From Zanthoxylum bungeanum (lineage: Eukaryota > Streptophyta > Magnoliopsida > Sapindales > Rutaceae), in the NCBI GenBank assembly GCA_019454045.1, contig SKCR01007820.1:186001-250000 (forward strand): DNA of 64,000 bases, in the 5' to 3' direction. The notes beneath the pieces were generated by a model. That model did no database searches, had not been told where the DNA came from, and saw nothing but the letters and a program-made list of their open reading frames with translations. Position 1 is the first letter of the stretch. Each line of letters starts with the position of its first letter. Made by a program: the position numbers and the translations under genes. Below, in pieces: positions 11,290 to 22,727 of the stretch.

Positions 11290-11560
11290 CACAATCTACC
11301 ACAACAGACGCCGGAAATGGCACTCCAAAATGGAGCACTCACAACAGACGCCGGAAATGGCACTCCAAAATGGAGCACTCACAACAGAGGCCGAAAATGG
11401 CGTTCCAAAATGGAACACACACAGCAGATGCCGAAAATGGCGTTCCAAAATGGAACACACACAACAAATGCCGGAAATGGCGCTCCAAAATGGAGCACAT
11501 ACACGAAAAATGCCGAAAATGGCGCTCTAAAAATAGAGCACGGTTCGGGAATGAACCAGG
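11290..11560 (+). repeat. 40-bp hairpin tandem repeat block 2, Y1
   Basis: Six units at an exact 40-bp spacing (starts at 11301, 11341, 11381, 11421 and 11461, then near 11503). Each unit has two hairpins: GCC-GRAAAT-GGC and a second with stem CTCC/GGAG, TTCC/GGAA or CTCT/AGAG around AAAAT. The stem halves change together, which keeps the pairing. The block ends with GGTTC-GGGAAT-GAACC at about 11543. Confidence 0.9.
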
Positions 11561-11696
11561 GGTCGCAGCACCTCACCACCAAATCAACGCAACTCAACAC
11601 ATGGTAAGTCAAGTGGCAGCTGGCGAGCCAGGTAAGTAGAAATGCATTGCATAACTTTGATAGGATTTCACTGTTGCACATTACACAAGTCCCATC
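11561..11696 (+). other. Y1 spacer before the polypurine tract
   Basis: Short non-coding stretch between the hairpin arrays and the polypurine tract. Nothing recognisable apart from its position. Confidence 0.5.
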
Positions 11697-11710
11697 AAAG
11701 TGGGGGCGAC
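11697..11710 (+). other. Y1 polypurine tract
   Basis: AAAGTGGGGGCGAC lies directly before the 3' LTR start TGTAGG, the usual site for plus-strand DNA priming. Y2 has the same tract on the minus strand at 41981-41994. Confidence 0.85.
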
Positions 11711-12349
11711 TGTAGGCACTGCATTTTTACATATAAGTCCCTATGATGAGTCTCATTTTGGAGACACTACCTTTTAAGTCACGGAGGTCATGGGAAACGG
11801 ACATCGGAAGGGGAAATTCAGAATAAACAAGGTTCACTGTTTTCGTTGGTGCTACGTTCGTGTATACGTTCGAACGTCAAACAGATTGCGGGCGTTCGTG
11901 CTGCGTTCGATGATGCGTTCGAACGGTGTCGGTAATTCTGGTTTTGCTGCTAGCCTCACATTAAGCCCATTCGCCCAAACCTTGGCCCACACGCCCAAGC
12001 CCACTTAAAACACATATTTAACACATGGTGAAATCAAAACAAATCTAAAAATCACATACCAAATTAATAAAATACTTACACAAATTAAAGAAATTGCATG
12101 CCTAATTAAAATCAATCAACAAACTAAATGCCTAATCTAAACCAATCAAATATAATCATACCAAGTTAAAATCAATCAACCAATATATTATTCCCAAACA
12201 TAAAATATTGTATGCCTAATCAACATAAACTAAATATTCAACCTCCCTAATCCAACACCAAATCAAATCCCTCTTTAATTAGCCAAATCCCTTTCCTTGT
12301 CAAGCCCAACCCTTTGCCTATAAAAAGAACCTTTCACCAACCTTCTCAA

Positions 12350-12467
12350 CCCTAGTCCCTAGTCTCTAGTCCCTAGTCCCTAGTCTCTAGTCCCTAGTCC
12401 CTAGTCCCTAGTCTCTAGTCCCTAGTCCCTAGTCCCTAGTCCCTAGTCCCTAGTCCCTAGTCCCTAG
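12350..12467 (+). repeat. CCCTAGT heptamer array in the Y1 3' LTR
   Basis: About 17 copies, two more than in the 5' LTR, with a different arrangement of CTCTAGT variants. The TATA box TATAAAAAG is at 12319-12327. Confidence 0.9.
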
Positions 12468-13519
12468 CTCATACACAACACACAAGAAAATTACAGGAAG
12501 AAGACACCCAAAAAAACAGTAAGCAAAAGATAAAGAGGAAACGGCAGCGAAACCACAAGGAAACAATAGCAAAAGACGGAGAACGACGACTCAAAACAGC
12601 AAGACAACGAACGAGAACAGTGGACCAGTGAACCGAGAGAGTTGCGGAGCATCCACCCTTCCGACGATCGTGTACCGTACATCCTAGAGGTGATTTAAAA
12701 GGTTAGACCTGAGGGTACCTTTTCATTAGTTTATATTCGTTTTTGTTATTATTATTGAATTCTATTCGCATGAGAGTCGTTTATGGATGCATGTTGTGGC
12801 TTGAATGAAATGGAAGAGTGTCGTCTCTTGTGGTATATAGGATGGAAACCCAGACGTAAATTCCGTAGCCGAATCCGAATGGACGGTAGTGCGGTCTGTA
12901 CTTAGGACACAACTCCACGTACCACTTGAGTAAACGGCACCTTCTCTTGCTTTGCGTTGCTTTGGTTTATTTATTTCTTGCCATTTAAATTCTGCATGTT
13001 GTTCATTCCCGTATGATACGATCGAGTGCATGGGCTTAGTAAGTGCGATGAAAGGTTCCCTAATTGGAGGGTTAAGATCTTTCACCACGATGCTCTGCCG
13101 CACCGATTGATGTGTGTTCGGTTGAATGCGAAATACGTTCAATCGGACATGCTTAGTTTGATATGATTGTCTTTATTTTCGTATGCATGGTTCAACCGAG
13201 TGCATGGGCTTAGTAAGTGCGATGTGAGATCCCCTATGGGGAGGGGCTAAAGCCCTTTACCACGAGGCTTCGCCGCGCCGGTTGATGTGTGTTCGGTTGG
13301 ATACAAGATACGTTCAATCGGGCACACTATGTTTAATATTGTTGATTTTCATTCTATGTATGCATGATTCAGTCGAGCGCATGGGCTTAGTATGTTGGTC
13401 TAAAGGTCCTCTCTTTGAGAGATCAAGAGCCCCAAAAGGCCACCTTTACGGCAGTACTTCGCCGCGCCCCTTTATTTTGTTGTTTATGTATTGCGTCCCA
13501 TTTCATGCATCAGGTCTGT

Positions 13520-13860
13520 TCCCGTTCGAACGCGTTTACGAACGCAACTCGAACGCGCATGCATTTTTGCCTTATCATGCATCAGGTCTCATTTCCATTC
13601 GAATGCGTTTACGAACGCCATACGAACGTGAGCATTCTGTTTCATTTCCGTTCGAACGCGTTATCAAACGCCATACGAACGCGAACCTTCTGTTTACCGT
13701 TCGAACGCGTTTACGAACGCTACACGAACGCACACGCACCTTCTTAGTTTCATAATGTATCGGGTCTGGTTCCGTTCGAACGCGTTCTCGGACGCTACAC
13801 GAACCCGAACCTTCTGTTTACCGTTCGAACGCGTTTACGAACGCTACACGAACGCGAACA
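13520..13860 (+). repeat. GTTCGAACG-centred repeat array, Y1 3' LTR
   Basis: Counterpart of the array at 6975-7310. One copy has lost its palindrome through two transitions (CATTCGAATGCG at about 13597). Confidence 0.85.
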
Positions 13861-14445
13861 CACTGAACTGAGTCTGTCTTATCATATTCACGCATAATTG
13901 CCTCTTGGTTGATCTTTCTTGTGTTATATAGCCAACCGTATTATTTGTGTTCTTGCATTTATCCATTGTATATGTTCGTGGGATTGTATTCAAGCATGAT
14001 TAGGCTGTTAGCAGGTTATTTGGTTAATAGGCTCATGAGATAGTACTCAAGCATGATTAGGTTGTTCTTAGTTTTCCCTATCATAGGATTGAAATATGTT
14101 CATGAGATTGTCATGTGATGTTGCATGTTGTGATGAACTTGTTGATGTATGCATGTGAATCTAGAAGCATGATATTATCGGAAATAAGTGTTACTTCAGC
14201 TTGTTTAAATTATTATATAAATCCTTTCATTACAAGTGACATAAGTAAGGGACCATTCCGAACCAATGGTTTGAGGTCTCCCTTGCGAGGGGTGAGTGCG
14301 GCCTTAAATCTCATTTTCCCGGTTCACACCGGGTGGCGACTCCATTATTCTCCGGTTTAGTCCCCCGTGGCTACTCCGTACTCCCAACTAGGCCGCGAGC
14401 CTAGGAACAGCATGCGTCGCCCAGGTCCTGTTGTCCTACAGTAGA

Positions 14446-17391
14446 ATAATGCTTCCTTGAGAAAAATCCCCGCTTAAATAAGGCTGTAAAATAACATGTA
14501 TTAGATGCATGTTTCTTAGTCCGTCTTGTCAATATGGTTTATGGGTATCTTTTTATGGATGCATCCGAGAAAGTGCCAAAGCAGTGAGGGTGTAGTTGAT
14601 AGAATTTTATCCATGCCGGATGTATAATTGATACTAGACAAATTCAAGTGAAATTGGAAATCCTGAACGTGCCAAAGCTGTCAGGACTACATCGGTAGCT
14701 TGAGTTTGTCATTGGCAAGTGAAGCCTTGATACGCCTCCTTGTGAACGTGCCAAAGCTGTCATAACGAGAAACGGTCAGGACCAAAAAAATTAGGAGTCA
14801 CTGGTGAGTGATTGACAATGAGTTGTCTACCTAATGAATATATGTAGGCGAGATCGTGTTAAAGCTGTGAGTCGAAATATATTCATGGGATCCTACTCTC
14901 ACTATGGAATTCGATTTAATTATTGAATTCTCGTTCTCCGTTGGGGATTACGATATTACGTAAAGTAGTTGGAGACACTGCTGGGTTTAAAAATCCATAA
15001 CTCTGGCAGTGCGTAATTTTATGGAAATTGCTGCTTTTGTTTTCCTTTATTCTATATTGTTAATAGAATTATACTTATAATCCACTGCATGCATATTACT
15101 TGAATATGCTTTCTAACTTTACTTTTGGTTGCGTATTTCTAGAATGTTAGTAGATTTGGATATTGTTAGATTAGTCTAAACCATCGGGAACTGTTGTTCC
15201 GATTTTCTTAAAAATCAAGATGGTTAGTGACTTAGTTACTAAGTCATGATAGGTAATCTAAATAGATATCTTTTTAAGATATAATTATCTAGAGAGAATA
15301 GTTTCGTGTGCAGTAAGAATTGACCTGAATTAGTTCATGTCTCGAGATTCTTGACTGGCATTAAGAAAACCCCATCAGGTATTTGTTTATCTTATAATGA
15401 CGTTTATTGGCTTTAGTGACTTTTAGAAGTCACGTGTTTGACACAGTTTGCTAATCAATTATTTGTAATTGTTATGAATAATTGAAGGCAAATTATAGAG
15501 CTTAAGAAATGAGATATATATAGTTGTGTATATAGAATATCGATTCTTACAATACGACAACTATAGGTATTTGATACCAAATCTCCCATCTAGTTATTTA
15601 AAATAATGTTTAATGACTGTTTTTGATATTTGATATCAGAACTTGCGACTATTGGATAGTTACCTGTTCTTTATAAACAGTTGTTACATATTTTAATATG
15701 ACTAGTAGTGTCATTGATAAGAAGATAACATTAAGGAAAATATTTGGTTAACTAAATAACTTAGAACAGTTCTTTATGAGATTTTATCACATAAGCATTA
15801 GATTCTTATTCCGTTTGGTAGAGGATGGTCTGATACAAGATCACACCATATATCCTTATCCATTTAATGAATATTGTATTCAGAATGTGATTAAATCTCA
15901 TTTAACCAATGATCGTCATTGGACCACATATTTATTAAACTAATACTTTAGAAGTATGTAGTTTAATTAATTGTAAATTGCCATGGATATTTTTCTTTAC
16001 TTCATAACTTAGTTAATGAATTGTCATGACTTGGTTACATGTTTCTAAAAGTATATATATTGAACGTCTTGAATGGTTCGAGAACATTCAATATGTTTCT
16101 GATGAAACGCGGATAGAATAATTTGAATGGTTCAAAGATATTCTATTTGAAGTATTGAAAACTATATTGTTAAAATTCATCATGAGTCTTTGAATCGTTC
16201 AAGGATGTTTGATACGATCAAACATATGAATTTATGGTAATTAGTTGTATAGTTGTTTAGTGAATGTGATTCTTACTCAATATGATTCTTCTACGATTCC
16301 ATCATGATGGAATTGACAAGTGGGAGAAATCGAATCTTATATGATTTGATTCGTTTGATATTGAGTGTTACCGAATTAGTTTCAATACTCTTAGGGTTAT
16401 GCTCTAGTTACACTAATTCATCATTTTAATTACTGTTTCATTAGTTTATACAGTTACATATATGATATGTATAAGTAGAAAATTTGAATCTTAAAAAGTT
16501 TGAGATTTGAATCTTTCTTTTGTATAATGGTTATATAATTGAAAGTATTTGCGCCTTGGAGGTACAAGTAAAAGTTTATCATTTATTCTATTTAATAGAA
16601 TATTATATTCTATTTGATAGAATATTTTTTCTACGATCCCGAGTAATAAAATTGTTTTACTACTTGGTATGTAACATCGGATATTGATAATTGTAGAAAA
16701 GACTTGACTTATTGAAGTCAAATGTGAGAGTGATAAACTGTAATAGAACTACATAATTAATAAGATGAAAAGACTCTTAGATGACTTTTGTATAAGTTTA
16801 ATAGGATGTCAGAATCATTTACAAAGTATTTGATACTAATTGGTTCTGTTGTTTTCTTATTGAAGAAAATTATCCTATAATTTATAGTGAGAGCGATATT
16901 TTATATCGATTTCGGAAATTACCATTGAACCATAGATCTAAGATTTTTCATGGCTTACTTTGATCAAGTTTTGAACTTGATTGAGCTTACATTATGAATT
17001 GTTCATAAAATGTGCAAATTGTTTGTGCAGCAAAAGCAATGTGAGCTAATTAAGACCTTTACAGTATGACAGTGAGAAAGGTTTTACTCAGTGATCTATT
17101 GTAGATTCTGAGGAAACTTGTCTCTAGTCGCACTAATTGAACAGTTAAAGATCTGTTGGTTAATGTTGATATTAAGCTATGTGTTTTAGCTAAAGAATAC
17201 AAAATGGAGTTCCTAAATATTTTCTTCAAATGAGAGATCCGTTGTGGTTTCTTTGTATGAAGAATTCATTATAGAATGGCTCTAGAGTTTGTATTCTGCT
17301 AAGATCACATTTTGATATACTAGCTTATAGAGCCCATTGTAGACTTAGATAAGCTTTCCGAAAATCTGTGTTCTCTAATTTTGATACAGTC
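14446..17391 (+). other. X1 internal region, second part (no readable ORF)
   Basis: This part of X1 lies between the Y1 and Z1 insertions. It starts with AAAATCCCCGCTTAAATAAGG, which recurs in X3 at about 63822, so it belongs to X. At 14570-14870 four copies of a GTGCCAAAGCTGT motif occur, two of them as GAACGTGCCAAAGCTGTC. At about 16075-16215 a phrase of the type TGAATGGTTCxAxGA repeats three times. No conserved gag or pol motif can be read in six frames and the longest ORF is 76 codons. The last five bases, CAGTC (17387-17391), are the Z1 target copy. Confidence 0.6.
14570..14870 (+). repeat. Dispersed GTGCCAAAGCTGT motif cluster in the X1 leader
   Basis: Cores start near 14575, 14671, 14750 and 14858, about 80-110 bp apart. 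The first and last are degenerate. X3 has one copy at 63928-63945 before the window ends, in the same position relative to its primer site once Y1 is removed. Confidence 0.75.
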
Positions 17392-17998
17392 TGTACGGGC
17401 CAAATTTGGTCCAAGGTTAATTTCAACCTTTCACCTCAGGCCCACTGCTAAATGCACCCTCGAAACCGCCTAACCGAACCCAAAGACATTGTGCAGGCCC
17501 AGGCTCGGAGAAACACCATACGCCAGCCCACGAAATGCTTAGACTCATAAATACCCCTCATAACCCAGCCGTTTTCAGTCTTCATGACTGCCCATAATAC
17601 TCCTTCATGAAACGACCGTTACCAACACACAAAACGTATGTCAATTAACGCATTCATGAATCTCACCTCAAATAGCCTATAAAAGGAACCGAGATCCAGA
17701 AGAGAAGGGGGGATAAAAAGTATTACAACCAAAAGCTTAATCATTCTCACCAGAGCCCTCAGAACCTCCGACCCATAGCCCTCACGGCAATCCACAGGGA
17801 TCAAGGTAGTCTCTAGCCTTGCTCTTCCATTACTTACAGCTCGTCTTCATCACTGACTTGAGCGTCGGAGTGCCTACGGCACCCACCACACTGGTGGGCA
17901 GTAACCTCCACGCTCACTCTACCTTTGTTTTGCAGGATCGTTAGTGCCCCCAACCTACAAATTCTAGATTGTGGACCTCGGGCAAAAACCAGCATCCA
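17392..17998 (+). repeat. Z1 5' LTR
   Basis: 607 bp, TGTACGGGCC to AGCATCCA. It has a TATA box at 17678-17685 (TATAAAAG). Its last third contains CTTGAGCGTCGGAGTGCCTA, the phrase conserved in many Tat LTRs. Compared with Z2, the last 230 bp are very similar while the first 300 bp are not. Confidence 0.9.
17678..17685 (+). promoter_or_regulatory. TATA box of the Z1 5' LTR
   Basis: TATAAAAG in CAAATAGCCTATAAAAGGAA, about 290 bp into the LTR. A match at the corresponding place in the 3' LTR (about 23015) supports a U3 promoter. Confidence 0.6.
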
Positions 17999-18002
17999 CA
18001 AT

Positions 18003-18020
18003 TTGGCGCCCACCGTGGGG
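18003..18020 (+). other. Z1 primer-binding site
   Basis: TTGGCGCCCACCGTGGGG, four bases after the LTR end. This is the site seen in many Tat/Retand elements. Confidence 0.85.
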
Positions 18021-18081
18021 CCTTAGCGATTCATAGCAGACAAAGATCTCTCAGTCTACGGTTCCTAAAACACAGCCAACC

Positions 18082-19121
18082 ATGGCTTCTAACAGTGAGG
18101 AGACATCAGATCCTATGACTACGCATCTGATCATACTCCAAGAACGATTACGCGTCTTAGAAGAAGAGAGTCAAGCCATGCGAAGCTCCAATATAACCCT
18201 CCAGAAGAAACTGGAGCAAATCTCTTCAACCTCCCAACAACCTGATCCTCCAGACCATCCCATCAATCCTACAATCCCCACCAATCTCCTGGGGGCATTC
18301 AACAATGTGGCAAGCGAGAATCCGCCATTGGACAATCATTTACCAAATCAAGAAAGAAGTCGACATATCTCCCCAACCGACCAAGCACGACAAGTTGCAT
18401 CCACCATGCGTAAGGAAATGAAAGAGTTCAAAGATGCAATTCTCTCCAGCCTACCTAGTGTAACACTATCAAAGGCTGAGCTGGCACAATCTCAGATACA
18501 CCATTTTTGGAGACCATCACTTCCATTGAGCTACCAAGGAAGTTCATTCCTCCATATATGAAGATGTATGATGGATCAACTGACCCAGACGACCATATTA
18601 TCCATTACAAATACAAGATGTTATCAACAGGTCTGGCTCCTCATCAATAGGAAGTTGGTATGTGCAGAGGATTTGGAGAAACATTAGCTGGTCCTGCCCT
18701 CACCTGGTTTATCAATCTCCCATACAGATCCATCGAGTCCTACCAACAGCTAGCAGAAAAATTTGTGGAGCATTTCACAAGTTCTTGCAAGCTTGAGAAG
18801 ACCACCAATGACCTTAATGCCATCCAATAAAAGAGATGGGAGTCCTTGCGAAGCTACGTGGCTCGCTTCAATAAAGAGAGTATAACAATCCCAGATCTCT
18901 ATCAGCCTACTGTAGTGGAAGCATTTAGAAATGGATTACTTTCAGAAAGTAAACTCTACAAAACGCTCACTAAATTTCGATGCTACACTATGGATCAAGC
19001 CATGACTCGAGCCCATATTGAGATTAGGTGGGAAGAAGATAAGAGGAACAATAAGAGAAGAAGCTCCACCAACCATGACAATGAAAGAAGTTTGAATCCT
19101 CCCAAGCGACATAATAAATGA
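18082..19121 (+). pseudogene. gag: Retand-like gag, broken (Z1)
   Basis: The start ATG (MASNSEETSDPMTT) is followed by a coiled-coil segment (about residues 12-50, LIILQERLRVLEEESQAM). Near 18500 a frameshift moves the frame to KFIPPYMKMYDGSTDPDDH, the diagnostic gag core, then TLAGPALTWFINLPYRSI and LAEKFVEHF. From 18846 the gag C-terminal core continues (LRSYVARFNKE, VVEAFRNGL). In-frame stops near 18648 and 18828 break it further. It ends in a basic tail (RRSSTNHDNERSLNPPKRHNK) with no zinc knuckle and no protease after it. The product would be a particle protein. This copy is dead, but other copies of the family could supply gag. Confidence 0.85.
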
Positions 19122-19770
19122 TGTGCTAGTAATACTTCTCAATAAGATATCATCTGATGTAATTAGACAAAAAAAAAAGGGCCAGAAGCCGCCTATTGTT
19201 GCTTTTGGGACATCATAGCTTCCCAAACAAGTATTCATTGGTAATTTTAAAAGAAAATGACCTTCACAAAACTACAACTTAGGGAGAAATCTATTTGCTC
19301 CAATCGACCACATAAAAAATCATCAGACCAAATCGATATACTTCTTCCATTCGACATGAGAATACCCTCATATTCTTTCAGCATACCCACCGACTAAGAA
19401 GTATTCTCTAGTAATATCATCCACTCCAAACTACATGGAAAGATTATCATATTCTCCATACGATAAGGTGGAGGGCCATCTGGCTACATAGAAGAATTGT
19501 TATCATTTCTATATGACATTGAAGGACTCACCACATTCAGACGACTGAAATGATTTTCATCTCCTCCATATGACATGCATGGATTGCCTTCAACTTCATA
19601 CTACATGGTTAAATAGTCGTCTCTTTCTGGCGACATGAGAAGATAATTATATTCTTCACATTATATGAATGGATTGCCATCGACTCTAGACTCCATTCGA
19701 CCATAGTCTCATCAAGAACAAGGCGCGTCCCTTCAGTGGAACCATTTTTCCTACCATTTACCCCATATGA
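19122..19770 (+). other. Z1 post-gag spacer
   Basis: Non-coding DNA after gag. It has an A-rich run at about 19168-19178 and irregular copies of ACATGxxxGGATTGCC-type phrases that lead into the tandem arrays. No pol motif. Confidence 0.55.
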
Positions 19771-20935
19771 TGAAGAGATATACTTGGCATGAGGAAGATG
19801 TCTCAATCGACAATACCCGAATGAAGACTTTGCGTGGATATCCCAGTCGACATTACCAGGTATGGCTTGCACTTTTTATAGTTGACATTACAATTTATAG
19901 TTTGGGACTTGTTATGGGTGTCCTAGTCGACATTACAATATATAGTTTGGTAATTATTATGGATGTCCCAGTCGACATTACAATATATAGCTTGGTAATT
20001 GTTATTGGTGTCTCAGTCGACAATACAATATGTGGCTTGGCACTTGTTAAGTATCCCATTCTACACTACATGTATAGAGAATTGGTATTAAGATATCCCA
20101 CTCGACACTACATGTATGGGGTGATAATATCCCAAATCGATATTACCAGACTTGGCAAGGATATCCACTCGACACTACATATATGGAGACTCAACATGAG
20201 GAAGGTGTCCCATTCGACACTACACGTGTGAAGCTTGGCACTTGTTAAGGATCTCATTTGACATTACACGTGTGAAGCTTGGCAAAGATCTCATTCGACA
20301 CTATACATGTGAAGCTTGGCACTTGTTAAGGATCTCATTCGACACTACACGTGTGAAGCTTGGCAAGGATCTTATTCGACACTACACGTGTGAAGCTTGG
20401 CACTTGGCAAATATCTCATTCGACACTACACGTGTGAAGCTTGGCACTTGTTAAGAATCTCATTCGACACTACACGTGTGAAGCTTGGCACTGGTTAAGG
20501 ATCTCATTCGACAATACACTTGTGAAGCTTGGCACTTGTTAAGGATCTCAGTCGACAATACAAATGTGGCTTGGCACTTGTTGAGTATCTCACTCGACAC
20601 TACATGTATAGAGAATTGGTATTAAGATATCCCACTCGACACTACATGTATGGGGTGATAATATCTCAGTCGACATTACAAGACTTGGCAAGGATATCCC
20701 ACTCGACACTACATATGGAGACTCATCATGAGGAAGATGTCTCATTCGACACTACACGTGTGAAGCTTGGCACTTGTTAAGGATCTCATTTGACACTACA
20801 CGTGTGAAGCTTGACAATGATCTCATTCGACACTACACATGTGAAGCTTGGCACTTGTTAAGGATCTCATTCGACACTACACGTGTGAAGCTTGGCAAAG
20901 ATCTCATTCGACACTACATATATGGTCATGTAGAA
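19771..20935 (+). repeat. Z1 tandem array a (TTCGACACTACACGTGTGAAG)
   Basis: More than 15 copies of a phrase with TTCGACACTACACGTGTGAA followed by GCTTGGCACTTGTTAAGGAT, in units of about 30-46 bp. The sub-phrase ACACGTGT is palindromic and contains a CACGTG core. Degenerate versions with CAGTCGACATTAC occupy the first 300 bp. Small ORFs here reflect the repeat period. Confidence 0.88.
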
Positions 20936-21660
20936 TGAGGAATGAAAACCTTCACTAACCTTTATCAGGTCTTGTACAGTGAGGATTGTAGAATGAGGAA
21001 TAAAGACCCTCATTGGCATCTGTCATGTCTTGTAGAATGAGGAATGAGAACCCTCATGGACCTTCATCAGGTTCATTCGACCGTAGTCTCATGGTCTTCA
21101 GACGACATGGTCTCAGACTATAAGTCCTGTAGAATGAGGAATTATACCCTTATTGAATTTTGTCAGGTCTTGTAGAATGAGGAATTATATCCTCATAGAC
21201 CTTTGTCAGGTCTTGTAGAATGAGGAATGAGAACCTTCATGGACCTTCATCAGGTTCATTCGACCATAGTCTCATGGTCTTCAGACGACATGGTCTCAGA
21301 CTACAACTCCAGTAGAAGGAGGAATTATACCTTCATTGACTTTTGTCAGGTCTTGTAGAATGAGGAATTATACCCTCATTGACCTTTGTCAGGTCTTGTA
21401 GAATGAGGAATGAGAACCCTCATTGACCTTCTTCAGGTCTAGTAGAGTGAGAAGTGATGACCATCTTGGACTTTTATCAAGTCCATTCGACAGGTCCATA
21501 CGACCGTAGTCACATGGACCCTCATCAGGAGAATGTGTGATGACCTTCATCAGGTCTGGTAGTATGATAAGGAAAGACTCTTGGACCTTCATCAGATCTG
21601 TAGAGTGAAGACTTTCATAGACCTTCATCTGGTCCAAAAGACATTGAAGACTCCCATGGT
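20936..21660 (+). repeat. Z1 tandem array b (TTGTAGAATGAGGAATGAGA)
   Basis: About ten irregular copies of a 45-60 bp unit containing CTTGTAGAATGAGGAAT and CCTTCATCAGGT, with two longer units of roughly 180 bp that begin at CATTCGACCGTAGTCTCATG (about 21075 and 21255). Confidence 0.8.
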
Positions 21661-22660
21661 TCTTCGACCCGTAGTATGGGGATTATCCTGACCTTCATCT
21701 GGTTCAGTCGACTGGGGACATCCCCCATGGACTCATGTTGAGTCAAATGAAGACTTGGACTTTCTACAGTCCATACGAAAATGTTGTGTGAAATAACTCA
21801 TGAACCTTCATCTAGTTCATTCGACCGGGGACATCCCTCGTGGACTCATGTCGAGTCAAATGAAGACATAGACTTCATACAGTCCAAACGACAATGTCGT
21901 GTGAAACAACTCCTGAACCTTCATCTGGTTCAGTCGACCGGGGACATCCCCCATGGACTCATGTCGAGTCAAATGAAGACATGGACTTCCTACAGTCTAT
22001 ACGACAATGTCGTGTCAAATAACTCATGAACCTTCATCTAGTTCAGTCGACCGGGGACATCCCCCATGGACTCATGTCGAGTCAAATGAAGACATAGACT
22101 TCCTACAGTCCATACGACAATGTCGTGTGAAACAACTCCTGAACCTTCATCTGGTTCAGTCGACCGGGGACATCCCTCATGGACTCATGTCGAGTCAAAT
22201 GAAGACATTGACTTCCTACAGTCCATATGACAATGTCTTGTGAAATAACTCCTGAACCTTCATCTGGTTCGGTCGACCGGGGAGATCCCTCATGGACTCA
22301 TGTCAAGTCAAATGAAGACATTGACTTCCTACAGTCCATATGACAATGTCTTGTGAAATAACTCCTGAACCTTCATCTGGTTCGGTCGACCGGGGAGATC
22401 CCTCATGGACTCATGTCAAGTCAAGTTGTAGACATATATTACACATGGCGTATGGCAAATATCCTAACCTTCATCTGGTTCAGTCGATTGGGTACTTCTC
22501 CAATGGCTCTTGTAGAGTCAAGTTCATGATATTGACCTTCATCTAGCTCATTCGACTGGACACATCCATGGTTGATCATGTAGAGTCAAGTTCATAACTT
22601 GACATTCGTTTGGTTCAATCAATAGGCAGCATCGATGGTCAGGTACACCTTCATCCTATG
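21661..22660 (+). repeat. Z1 113-bp tandem array
   Basis: TGAACCTTCATCTGGTTC starts at 21801, 21914, 22027, 22140, 22253 and 22366, an exact 113-bp period, with degenerate units at both ends. Each unit has CAGTCGACCGGGGACATCC and GACTCATGTCGAGTC. The regular spacing indicates recent amplification. Confidence 0.93.
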
Positions 22661-22699
22661 GTCTCGACACGCGCGTCAAATACTCTCCAAGCCAAGGAC

Positions 22700-22727
22700 T
22701 CTTTGACTTAGAGAGTAAGGGACAAAC
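22700..22727 (+). other. Z1 polypurine-rich site
   Basis: Purine-rich GAGAGTAAGGGACAAAC directly precedes the 3' LTR start. Z2 has GGAGAGTATGGAACAAAC at the same position (58562-58579). Confidence 0.6.

Larger units (their letters stand above)
5171..14440 (+). mobile_element. Y1: Ogre-like gypsy element, gag only, full length
   Basis: This is a complete 9270-bp LTR element. Its LTRs (5171-7890 and 11711-14440) start TGTAGGCACTGC and end TTGTCCTACA. A perfect 5-bp duplication GTAGA flanks it (5166-5170 and 14441-14445). A primer site follows the 5' LTR and AAAGTGGGGGCGAC precedes the 3' LTR. The internal 3.8 kb codes only for a gag-like protein; protease, reverse transcriptase, RNase H and integrase are missing, so it must depend on enzymes made by a relative. 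The gag type and the TGGCGACTCC primer site match Ogre/Tat elements of Ty3/gypsy. By eye the LTRs differ at about 30 positions plus small indels, roughly 1%, so this is a recent insertion. Confidence 0.92.
11711..14440 (+). repeat. Y1 3' LTR
   Basis: 2730 bp, nearly identical to the 5' LTR. Differences are mostly C/T and G/A transitions, as expected from methylated CpG decay, plus two extra CCCTAGT units. It is flanked at 14441-14445 by the GTAGA target copy. Confidence 0.92.

Noticed and set aside
10628..11639. Several long overlapping ORFs in three frames
   Set aside because: The tandem units of 29, 40 and 60 bp keep frames open by chance. The peptides are simple repeats.
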